Positions 7,729 to 13,953 of a stretch of 64,000 nucleotides of DNA are shown here, piece by piece. Source of the DNA: an uncultured Clostridia bacterium (GTDB lineage Bacteria; Bacillota; Clostridia; UBA1381); assembly GCA_947623955.1 (NCBI GenBank), contig CANQIP010000004.1, forward strand, positions 62,001 through 126,000, read 5' to 3'. The translations under genes and the position numbers were made by a program. Each line of letters starts with the position of its first letter. The first letter of the stretch is position 1. The notes beneath the pieces are model-generated. The model was not told the DNA's origin. It searched no databases and saw only the letters and a list, made by a program, of their open reading frames with translations.

Positions 7729-10104
7729 TTATCTTAGCTGCGCACCCAGTCTGTGTTCGAGCGAACGTACCGCCTTGTCGAAGGACTTCTGCACTTCCTC
7801 GCCCGTAAGACTTCTGTCGGACGCGCGGTACACGACGCTGTACGCCACGCTCTTTTTGTCCTCGGGTATTCTGTCGCCCTCGTACACGTCGAAAAGCTTA
7901 ATGCTCTCCAAATTTTTCGACGACTGCGCTATTATTTCCTCTATGTCCGCGACGGGAACGGTCTTGTCAACCAGAACCGCTATATCGCGCGTAACGGCGG
8001 GGAATTTCGGCAGTTCCGTGAATTTGATATTTGTGTTGATGTTTACGAACACGCTTTCAAAATCGAGTTCGCCCGCGTAAACGGGAGTATCAATGCCGTA
8101 TCTTCTGCGTACCGCGGGGTGTATCTCGCCGAATACGCCGAGCGTTTTTCCGCCCGCCGTTACCTTCGCACATCTGCCCGGGTGGAACGTCGGGTTGTCC
8201 GTTACTGCCGCGTACTTCGCCTTCTCGACCTTCAAATCGTCGAGCAGCGTCTGAACAATACCTTTTATATCGTAGAAATCACACTTGTTTCCGTACATGC
8301 CGAGCGTGATTTTGTACGGCTCGTCGGGGAGCTCGCCGCCTGTGGGGATAAACACCTTGCCTATCTCGTAAAGCTTTGCGGCGGGATTTCTGTAATTGTA
8401 GTTCCTCGCCAGAATGTCCATCATGCTCGCGATTGTCGTCGTGCGCATAACGGACGTGTCCTCGCCAAGCGGGTTCGTGATTTTTACCGTGTTCCTCAAA
8501 TCGCTGTCCGCGGGAATGTTTAGCTTGTCGAATATCGACGGGCTTACGAACGTGTACGTGTATATCTCGTTCATGCCCTGCGCGTTAAGGCTCTCGCCGA
8601 CCGCGTCCTGCATCTTCTGTCTGTCATTCTTTCTGCCGCACGTCGCCTCGCCCGAAAGGAGCGTCGTCGGGATTTTGTCGTAGCCGTAGAAACGCGCGAC
8701 CTCCTCCGCGATGTCAGCCTCGCCCGCGAGGTCGGGTCTGAACGATGGCGGTGTGACCGTCATGTTTTCAAGGTCTGTCTTTATTTCGAGCGCGTCAAAA
8801 ATCTTCACCATATCGTCCGTCGGAATGTCCGTGCCGAGGAACGCGTTTATTTTGTCGGGTCTAAACGGCAGCGATGCCATATCGGTTACGTTGCCCATTA
8901 CGTCTATCATACCGCCGACGTTTTCGCCGCAGCCGAGCATTTCGACAAGCTGACACGCGCGCTCAACGGCGGGAACGGTGTTGTTGTAGTCGAGACCCTT
9001 CTCGTAGCGCGAGGACGCCTCGGTTCTGAGACCTATTCTCTGCGCCGTAAGTCTTACCGATGCCGCGTCGAACGTTGCCGACTCGAATATAACGGTCGTC
9101 GTGTCGTCCTTTACCTCACTGTTAAAGCCGCCCATTACGCCCGCGACCGCTACGGCTCTTTTGCCGTCCGCGATTACGAGGTCGTCCTGCGTGAGTTTTC
9201 TGTCCTGACCGTCGAGCGTCTTTATGACCTCGCCGTCGTCGGCGCGGCGGACGATAATCTTTCCGTTCGCGAGGTCGCGCAGGTCGAACGCGTGCATGGG
9301 CTGACCGTATTCGAGAAGGACGTAGTTCGTAATATCCACTATATTATTTATCGGGCGCACTCCGCACGCGGTGAGACGCTGCTGCATCCACGACGGCGAC
9401 GGGCCTATCTTCACGTTCTTTACCATTCTCGCGCAGTAACGCTTGCACTTGTCCTTGTCGAGTACCTCGACGCTTATCGCGTCGTTAATGCTGCCGTCCG
9501 TTTCGGTGAATTTCACCTCGGGTATCGTAAACTTTTTGCCGAACGTCGCCGCGCTCTCACGCGCGAGACCGATTATTGAGAAACAGTCGGGGCGGTTCGA
9601 GGTAATCTCAAACTCAACGACCGTCTCGTTCATGCCGAACAGGTCGCGGATGTCCTTGCCTATCGGCGTGTCGTCGGGCAAAATCAGTATGCCGTACTCC
9701 GGCTCGTAGCCGAGCATTTCCTTTGTTATGCCGAGTTCGTCGTGCGAGCATAGCATACCGCACGACTCCACACCGCGCATTTTGCCCTTCTTTATTTTTC
9801 CGCCCGGCAAAACCGCGCCCACGAGCGCGACCGGCACGATTATTCCCGCCTTGCAGTTAGGCGCGCCACACACTATCTGCAGCGTTTCGCCCGTGCCCGC
9901 GTCAACGGTCGTGATTTTTAAGTGGTCGCTGTCGGGGTGGTCTACGCAGGTCAGAACCTTGCCCGTAACAACGTTCGTAACGCTGTCGCCGAGACTTTCG
10001 TAACCCTCGACCTTCGAGCCGCTCATTGTCATTTTGTCCGAATATTCCTTCGGCGTAACGTCTATGTCCATGTAGTCGTTAAGCCAGCTTAACGGTAAAT
10101 TCAT
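7729..10104 (-). CDS. pheT: Phenylalanine--tRNA ligase beta subunit
   Basis: 791 residues, full length. Order of domains: N-terminal segment starting MNLPLSWLNDYM, EMAP-like tRNA-binding OB domain (~40-150), B3/B4 editing region, B5, catalytic-like core, and a C-terminal ferredoxin-like anticodon-binding domain (~695-791, containing KFPAVTRDIAVLVD). It pairs with PheS as an alpha2-beta2 enzyme charging tRNA-Phe. The ATG at 10104 follows GAAAGGAA. In most relatives pheS and pheT touch; here they are ~855 bases apart, separated by a P-loop gene and palindromic repeats, and no independent promoter for pheT is clear. Confidence 0.97.
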   Translation of the reverse strand: MNLPLSWLNDYMDIDVTPKEYSDKMTMSGSKVEGYESLGDSVTNVVTGKVLTCVDHPDSDHLKITTVDAGTGETLQIVCGAPNCKAGIIVPVALVGAVLPGGKIKKGKMRGVESCGMLCSHDELGITKEMLGYEPEYGILILPDDTPIGKDIRDLFGMNETVVEFEITSNRPDCFSIIGLARESAATFGKKFTIPEVKFTETDGSINDAISVEVLDKDKCKRYCARMVKNVKIGPSPSWMQQRLTACGVRPINNIVDITNYVLLEYGQPMHAFDLRDLANGKIIVRRADDGEVIKTLDGQDRKLTQDDLVIADGKRAVAVAGVMGGFNSEVKDDTTTVIFESATFDAASVRLTAQRIGLRTEASSRYEKGLDYNNTVPAVERACQLVEMLGCGENVGGMIDVMGNVTDMASLPFRPDKINAFLGTDIPTDDMVKIFDALEIKTDLENMTVTPPSFRPDLAGEADIAEEVARFYGYDKIPTTLLSGEATCGRKNDRQKMQDAVGESLNAQGMNEIYTYTFVSPSIFDKLNIPADSDLRNTVKITNPLGEDTSVMRTTTIASMMDILARNYNYRNPAAKLYEIGKVFIPTGGELPDEPYKITLGMYGNKCDFYDIKGIVQTLLDDLKVEKAKYAAVTDNPTFHPGRCAKVTAGGKTLGVFGEIHPAVRRRYGIDTPVYAGELDFESVFVNINTNIKFTELPKFPAVTRDIAVLVDKTVPVADIEEIIAQSSKNLESIKLFDVYEGDRIPEDKKSVAYSVVYRASDRSLTGEEVQKSFDKAVRSLEHRLGAQLR

Positions 10105-10177
10105 TTATTTTCATTCCTTTCGATTATTTTTGTGAGTTGGTAAATTGTGATTTAACGATGTATTTATGGTGTGGGGC

Positions 10178-10242
10178 GTAGGGGCGGTCATTGGCCGCCC
10201 GTTCCCAATGCAGCGCGGCGGGCGGCCAATGACCGCCCCTAC
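10178..10242. repeat. Palindromic repeat, GTAGGGGCG family
   Basis: A perfect 24-bp inverted repeat (10178-10201 and 10219-10242) with a 17-base loop begins GTAGGGGCGG and ends CCGCCCCTAC. Related units lie at 12028, 22049, 26817 and 36334. A shorter relative, GGTCGCCC-TTGC-GGGCGACC, follows at 10272-10292. Confidence 0.9.
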
Positions 10243-10295
10243 GGTGCGTAATTTATAAAATACAGGTGTAGGGTCGCCCCTTGCGGGCGACCGTT

Positions 10296-10416
10296 AAAAC
10301 CCCTCAGTCACACTACGTGTGACAGCTCCCCTAGTAGGGGAGCCATACGGCGTGAGCCGCATATCGTAAGCCTCCCCTACTAGGGGAGGTGGCGCCGTAG
10401 GCATCGGAGGGGTTTT
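10296..10416. repeat. Composite palindromic element, CCTCAGTC/CTCCCCT family
   Basis: 121-bp element with ends AAAACCCCTC and GAGGGGTTTT. Each half holds a small stem and the motif CTCCCCTAGTAGGGGAG. The right half is a diverged reverse complement of the left half, so the element could fold into a long branched hairpin. It lies in the 330-base gap between pheT and the P-loop gene. The same two halves occur, more loosely spaced, at 26893-27004. Confidence 0.85.
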
Positions 10417-10434
10417 ACACAAATAAATCCCAAT

Positions 10435-10956
10435 TTACATTCCCTCCATCCCCCGAACAAATCGTTCCAATTCCTTCGGGTTTGTAAACGTATACGCGTT
10501 TTTGCCTTCTATATTTTTCAAACGCTCCATCAATTCCAAATTACTTTTCCGCTTTTTCCGTCCGCCCCAAAACACCCAGCGCAGAAACTCAAGATCAATT
10601 TTTTCCTCGCAGCCCTCGCCCATATCTGGACGCGTTTTACCGCTGTACATTATCCGCCGCTTTATCACTCGGTAAAGACACAGGAACCTGTTAAAATCGA
10701 GGAATATAATCGTGTCCGCCGCGTCAATGCGTTCCTTCCAGAGTATGCGCCTGTAGCTGCCCTCTATTATCCAGTGGTCTTTTTCAAGCTCCTTTTTCAC
10801 GCGCTCGATTTTGTACTCGTCGCTGCTTTCTACCCAGCCGGGCAGCCAGTGGATCGTGTCAAAATGCAGCGGCTCGATGCCGAGCGCCGCGCCCAAGCGT
10901 CTTGCGAGAGTCGATTTGCCGCAGCCGGAAAAGCCGATTATCATGATTTTGTCCAT
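10435..10956 (-). CDS. P-loop kinase-like protein (topology-modulation/FlaR family)
   Basis: 173 residues. Walker A is GFSGCGKST (residues 8-16), followed by the HFDTIHWLPGW segment found in adenylate-kinase-like proteins annotated as DNA topology modulation protein; a lid region with RRI and KTRP lies mid-chain. The true substrate of this family is not established. The ATG at 10956 sits three bases after the pheS stop, so it is translated from the T-box-controlled pheS transcript; nothing else links it to tRNA charging. Confidence 0.8.
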   Translation of the reverse strand: MDKIMIIGFSGCGKSTLARRLGAALGIEPLHFDTIHWLPGWVESSDEYKIERVKKELEKDHWIIEGSYRRILWKERIDAADTIIFLDFNRFLCLYRVIKRRIMYSGKTRPDMGEGCEEKIDLEFLRWVFWGGRKKRKSNLELMERLKNIEGKNAYTFTNPKELERFVRGMEGM

Positions 10957-10959
10957 GAT

Positions 10960-11982
10960 TTAAAATTGACGCAGGAAGCGTAAATCATTTTCAAAGAACA
11001 GCCTTAAATCATTTATATCATACTTGCCCATCGCAATTCGTTCGAGACCGATACCGAACGCGAAACCGGAGTAAACCTCCGGATCAATTCCGCAGTTGGC
11101 GAGCACCTTCGGGTGAACCATGCCGCAGCCGAGAATTTCGATCCAGCCCTCGCCCTTACACATCGGACAGCCCTTGCCGCCGCACTTGAAACATGATATG
11201 TCAAGTTCCGCCGACGGCTCGGTGAACGGGAAGTGGTGCGGTCTGAAACGCACCTTCGTTTCATCACCGTACAGACGGTGAATGAACATTTCGAGCGTTC
11301 CTTTAAGGTCAGCCATCGTAACGCCCTTATCGACCACAAGTCCCTCGATCTGGTGGAACACGGGCGAGTGCGTCGCGTCAACCGCGTCGCTCCTGTAAAC
11401 CTTGCCCGGCGCGATTATGCGTATCGGCGGCTTTTGTTTCTCCATTACGCGCACCTGCATACCCGACGTCTGCGTTCTCAAAACGACATTGTCGCTTACG
11501 TAGAACGTGTCCTGCGTGTCGCGGGCGGGGTGGTTCTTCGGAATGTTCAAAGCCTCAAAGTTGTAGTAGTCAAGCTCTACCTCCGGACCGTCGGCAATCT
11601 CAAAGCCCATGCCGATAAACGTGTCCTTAATGTTGTTCATTACCTTTGTCAGCGGGTGCAGTTCGCCGCGCTCCTGCGCTCTGCCGGGCATCGTAACGTC
11701 GATTACCTCGGCTTTAAGCTTTACTTCCTCGATTTTTGCGGCAATTTCAGCCTTCTTCGTCTCAATCATTCCCTCGACCTGCGAGCGAACCTCGTTCGCA
11801 AGCGCGCCGATTACGGGACGTTCCTCGGCTGTGAGCTTGCCCATGCCCTTCAAAACGGCTGTAATCTCGCCCTTTTTGCCGAGGTACTTAATCCTGAGCT
11901 GTTCGAGTGCGTCAAGGTTCAGCTCGCCCGCGAGCGCCTCGTGCGCCGCAGCTCTGATTTCTTCAAGTTTTTGTTTCATCAT
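10960..11982 (-). CDS. pheS: Phenylalanine--tRNA ligase alpha subunit
   Basis: 340 residues. An N-terminal coiled coil (1-85) binds tRNA. The class II catalytic core follows, with the motif 2 region [17 protein letters not shown], a four-cysteine insert [12 protein letters not shown] common in bacterial PheS, and motif 3 [12 protein letters not shown]. It makes phenylalanyl-adenylate and transfers Phe to tRNA-Phe with PheT. Start is the first of two adjacent ATGs after GGAAGGAG. A T-box leader lies upstream (12119-12388), with a palindromic repeat placed between its terminator and the gene. Confidence 0.97.
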   Translation of the reverse strand: MMKQKLEEIRAAAHEALAGELNLDALEQLRIKYLGKKGEITAVLKGMGKLTAEERPVIGALANEVRSQVEGMIETKKAEIAAKIEEVKLKAEVIDVTMPGRAQERGELHPLTKVMNNIKDTFIGMGFEIADGPEVELDYYNFEALNIPKNHPARDTQDTFYVSDNVVLRTQTSGMQVRVMEKQKPPIRIIAPGKVYRSDAVDATHSPVFHQIEGLVVDKGVTMADLKGTLEMFIHRLYGDETKVRFRPHHFPFTEPSAELDISCFKCGGKGCPMCKGEGWIEILGCGMVHPKVLANCGIDPEVYSGFAFGIGLERIAMGKYDINDLRLFFENDLRFLRQF

Positions 11983-12027
11983 ATTTCTCCTTCCGATTTG
12001 GTATAGCGGACTGTTTTATTAGACTGC

Positions 12028-12093
12028 GTAGGGGCGACCAGTGGTCGCCTGTTTTGATGCGGCTCGTCGGGCGACCGCAAGGGTCGCCCCTAC
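12028..12093. repeat. Palindromic repeat, GTAGGGGCG family, inside the pheS leader
   Basis: Begins GTAGGGGCGACC and ends GGGTCGCCCCTAC, with flanking arms ACTGCGTA (12023-12030) and TACGCAGT (12103-12110). It sits after the T-box terminator and before pheS, so it is transcribed into the pheS mRNA only on read-through. Confidence 0.85.
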
Positions 12094-12118
12094 AGCATCA
12101 ATTACGCAGTTTTAATAA

Positions 12119-12388
12119 ACCTAAAAAGCACACTCTGTCCCGCATTGGGACGAAGTGTGCTCATAATACTCCGCGGTACCACCCGACTTCCGATTTTACT
12201 CGGCGCTCTGTTATGGATAACGGCATTACCCGTCGCGGACTACTTGCCTGTGGTTTCACCCGCGCGGCTCCGGAATGAAATTTCGCGCCGCGCTCTTACC
12301 GCGTAAACTCCCAGCTCATCAATCTACGCTCTCTCTGTGGCGAAACGCGCGCTACTTTGTTCCTTCATCGCTTTTTATATTTAATTCG
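12119..12388 (-). promoter_or_regulatory. T-box riboswitch, Phe-specific, controlling pheS
   Basis: The minus-strand leader contains the T-box core GGTGGTACCGCGG (around 12171-12184) that pairs with the tRNA acceptor end. A terminator hairpin GAGCACACTT...AGTGTGCTTTTT follows (12124-12161). The stem I motif GATGAGCTGGGAG and a specifier loop reading UUC just before ATTCCGGAG (complement of 12277-12279) precede it. UUC is a Phe codon, matching the downstream gene. Uncharged tRNA-Phe is expected to favour the antiterminator and raise pheS expression. Confidence 0.92.
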
Positions 12389-12394
12389 GTGGTA

Positions 12395-12423
12395 TTGTAA
12401 CATATATTTTTTGAAATTGCAAG
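12395..12423 (-). promoter_or_regulatory. Sigma-A promoter of the T-box/pheS transcript
   Basis: On the minus strand TTGCAA (12418-12423), 17-base spacer, TACAAT (12395-12400). Confidence 0.65.
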
Positions 12424-12480
12424 GGGTTTTGTGGAATTTGGTGCGATTATTTCAATAAAGATACAATTAAATTACTTGCA

Positions 12481-12509
12481 TTGACACGATATGACATTTT
12501 TCATATAAT
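12481..12509 (+). promoter_or_regulatory. Consensus sigma-A promoter of the small toxin-like gene
   Basis: TTGACA (12481-12486), 17-base spacer, TATAAT (12504-12509): a perfect consensus. It predicts an RNA starting near 12516, ~35 bases before the GTG of the peptide gene. Confidence 0.85.
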
Positions 12510-12550
12510 AAATTTGTCGGCTTCTTCCGGCAGGAAGGAGGTGTAATACC

Positions 12551-12643
12551 GTGTCGGTAATAATATCCCTAATTATATCTGTCGTAGGAGGTATAATATC
12601 GCATTATATCTGCAAGTGGCTTGACAGATATGCCGACAAATAA
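12551..12643 (+). CDS. 30-residue membrane peptide, Fst/Ldr-like candidate type I toxin
   Basis: GTG start behind a very strong GGAAGGAGGTG site (12532-12543). The peptide has one hydrophobic stretch (VIISLIISVVGGIISHYI) and then a short charged tail, KWLDRYADK. A single helix followed by W-L-D and charged residues is the pattern of Fst/Lpt-type peptides of Gram-positive type I toxin-antitoxin systems, which damage the membrane when overproduced. The gene has its own perfect promoter and terminator, a convergent antisense promoter, and a 13-base repeat of its 5' coding region downstream (see the antisense RNA entry). Toxicity is inference; it could instead be a benign small membrane protein. 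Confidence 0.75.
   Translation: MSVIISLIISVVGGIISHYICKWLDRYADK
12561..12573 (+). repeat. Direct repeat a, in the toxin-like coding region
   Basis: TAATATCCCTAAT, identical to 12711-12723. It covers codons 4-8 of the peptide gene, close to the ribosome binding site. Confidence 0.9.
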
Positions 12644-12648
12644 GCACG

Positions 12649-12692
12649 AAGAAACCCCGAAGATCTCACTCATCTTCGGGGTTTCGCTTTTG
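12649..12692. terminator. Shared bidirectional terminator of toxin mRNA and antisense RNA
   Basis: A 12-bp perfect stem AACCCCGAAGAT/ATCTTCGGGGTT (12653-12664 and 12672-12683). T-rich sequence follows on the plus side (TTTCGCTTTT) and, less strongly, on the minus side. It lies where the two convergent transcripts overlap. Confidence 0.85.
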
Positions 12693-12728
12693 GTGTAACC
12701 CGTGACATAGTAATATCCCTAATATGTC
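12650..12728 (-). ncRNA. Predicted antisense antitoxin RNA (RNA II-like)
   Basis: The minus-strand promoter at 12735-12763 should start an RNA near 12728 that ends at the shared terminator, ~75-80 nt. Its 5' end carries the complement of TAATATCCCTAAT (12711-12723) within a loop closed by GACATA/TATGTC, so the loop can pair with the same sequence in the toxin mRNA at 12561-12573. Its 3' end is complementary to the toxin mRNA terminator arm. This is the geometry of the RNA I/RNA II pair of the pAD1 par locus. No transcript evidence is available. Confidence 0.65.
12711..12723 (+). repeat. Direct repeat b, in the antisense RNA
   Basis: Second exact copy of TAATATCCCTAAT, 150 bases from copy a. 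The flanks GACATAG and ATATGTC make it the loop of a short hairpin in the antisense transcript. Confidence 0.9.
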
Positions 12729-12734
12729 ATATAT

Positions 12735-12763
12735 ATTATACTCTATGTTTTGCAATATGTCAA
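12735..12763 (-). promoter_or_regulatory. Consensus sigma-A promoter of the antisense RNA
   Basis: On the minus strand TTGACA (12758-12763), 17-base spacer, TATAAT (12735-12740): a second perfect consensus, facing the toxin-like gene. Confidence 0.8.
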
Positions 12764-12789
12764 TAGTTTTATATGTATTTTCCCACCGT

Positions 12790-13245
12790 TCAAGTTCTTT
12801 GCATACCGCAATTTGAGCATTTCGAGTTGCCGTTCTCGTTTTGTGCGCCGCATCTCATGCACTTCCAGCCACTCTCCGTATTTTTACGCGCGGTCTCACG
12901 GTCTTTGAATATGGGTTTACCGCCCAAATTATACATTATCGGTGCGCCGCGTTTTCTTTCGGGCTCGGTATTTACTTCAACTCTGTCATTCCACCGCGCC
13001 GACTCGATATTCTCTCTTATACGCTCGGCATTGTCCACAAGGTCGCCGAAGCCGTAAATAAATATGATGGACATATACGAATACGCGATAAATAACACCG
13101 CGAGCAGCAAAAATACCAACAATCCGACGGCGCCGCTCACGTTTCCGAATCCGATAATACCGGCGCCTATAAGCGAGATTATAACCTCAATCACAAATAG
13201 TATTTCCGCATATTTCTTAATTTTTTCTCCTATGCTGTCAAACAT
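12790..13245 (-). CDS. Two-helix membrane protein with C-terminal zinc ribbon
   Basis: 151 residues. Two adjacent membrane helices (about 13-37 and 41-67) are followed by a charged linker and a C-terminal zinc ribbon (CMRCG ... CSNCG) within the last 25 residues. Function unknown; similar layouts are common in Firmicutes membrane proteins without assigned role. The ATG follows GAAAGGAG. It is divergent from the XRE regulator. No terminator is seen before the antisense RNA promoter 27 bases downstream, so read-through into the antitoxin RNA is possible. Confidence 0.75.
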   Translation of the reverse strand: MFDSIGEKIKKYAEILFVIEVIISLIGAGIIGFGNVSGAVGLLVFLLLAVLFIAYSYMSIIFIYGFGDLVDNAERIRENIESARWNDRVEVNTEPERKRGAPIMYNLGGKPIFKDRETARKNTESGWKCMRCGAQNENGNSKCSNCGMQRT

Positions 13246-13318
13246 TTTCTTCTCCTTTCACAACCGTACTCCTTTTATGTATCATTGCATATATTTTTGC
13301 ATTATGGTCAATTATTAC

Positions 13319-13331
13319 TATACCATAGTAT
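13319..13331. promoter_or_regulatory. Candidate XRE operator, copy 1
   Basis: TATACCATAGTAT, with imperfect dyad ATAC-N4-GTAT. A near-identical copy sits 35 bases away at 13354-13366. Both are between the divergent zinc-ribbon and XRE genes, so autoregulation is plausible. Confidence 0.4.
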
Positions 13332-13353
13332 TTTTAAAGTGTCAAGTAATTTT

Positions 13354-13366
13354 TATACAATAGTAT
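13354..13366. promoter_or_regulatory. Candidate XRE operator, copy 2
   Basis: TATACAATAGTAT, one base different from copy 1, ~28 bases before the XRE start codon. Confidence 0.4.
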
Positions 13367-13394
13367 ATAAATATAGGATTTAGGGGTGAATTTT

Positions 13395-13676
13395 ATGTTG
13401 AACGAGCGAATAAAAGAATTACGGCTGGCGCACGGTATGACGCAGGTTGAGCTTGCGCGTGAGCTAAGCGTGTCCAAGCAGTGCGTGTCAAACTGGGAAA
13501 ACAACAATATACAGCCGTCCGTCGATATGCTTGTAAAAATAGCGTCGTTTTTCGCGGTCAGCACGGACTATCTTCTCGGGCTCGACAATAGGAAAACTAT
13601 TGACGTATCATCACTTAGCGACACTCAAAAAGCGCATATAAATTTAATAATAAAGGATATTACGGGAAAAATATAA
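13395..13676 (+). CDS. XRE-family HTH transcriptional regulator
   Basis: 93 residues. The N-terminal Cro/C1-type helix-turn-helix (MTQVELARELSVSKQCVSNW, about residues 16-35) is followed by a short tail. I prefer the ATG at 13395 because AGGGGTG lies 8 bases before it; a GTG at 13386 is an alternative. Its target is unknown, but paired TATACNATAGTAT sites in its own upstream region suggest it controls itself and the divergent membrane protein. Confidence 0.85.
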   Translation: MLNERIKELRLAHGMTQVELARELSVSKQCVSNWENNNIQPSVDMLVKIASFFAVSTDYLLGLDNRKTIDVSSLSDTQKAHINLIIKDITGKI

Positions 13677-13711
13677 CCCGCAAGCACGTTACGGCTTACG
13701 GGTTTATTTTT
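13675..13711. terminator. Intrinsic terminator between convergent genes
   Basis: AACCCGCAAG/CTTACGGGTT forms a 10-bp stem with one mismatch and is followed by TTTATTTTT. It ends the XRE gene; the small acidic-protein gene converges on it. Confidence 0.75.
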
Positions 13712-13874
13712 AATCCCAGTCAATATCCTCATGCGAAACGGTGTCACCCCTCGCAAACTCCTCCTCGGCGCGTTTCATATCCGCCGCCTCGCGCGGCGTC
13801 GCTTTCGTGTAATCCGGATCCCATGCCAGAACAACACGCTTTACAAATTCATTTATTTTATCCTTAATCTTCAT
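13710..13874 (-). CDS. Small acidic hypothetical protein, 54 residues
   Basis: MKIKDKINEFV start, middle segment PDYTKATPREAADMKRAEEE, and end GDTVSHEDIDWD. The acidic C-terminus with 'G-D-T-V-S-x-E-D-I-D-W' resembles small Firmicutes proteins that look like antitoxins without a toxin, but I cannot name the family. The upstream site is weak (GCGGATGAAAAT). Codon use is like its neighbours, which supports it being real. No toxin-like partner lies next to it. Confidence 0.6.
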   Translation of the reverse strand: MKIKDKINEFVKRVVLAWDPDYTKATPREAADMKRAEEEFARGDTVSHEDIDWD

Positions 13875-13953
13875 ATTTTCATCCGCTTTTCGATATTTAT
13901 CAATTTAATTTTACCATAAAATCTCCTTTTATTCAATACATATTTTATATTTT

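Noticed and set aside
10296-10416. CRISPR-like array of repeats
   Set aside because: The repeated units are inverted halves of one palindrome with no regular spacers and no cas genes nearby.
13710-13874. Small acidic protein as antitoxin of a type II pair with the XRE regulator
   Set aside because: The genes converge rather than form an operon and neither resembles a toxin; there is no support beyond small size.
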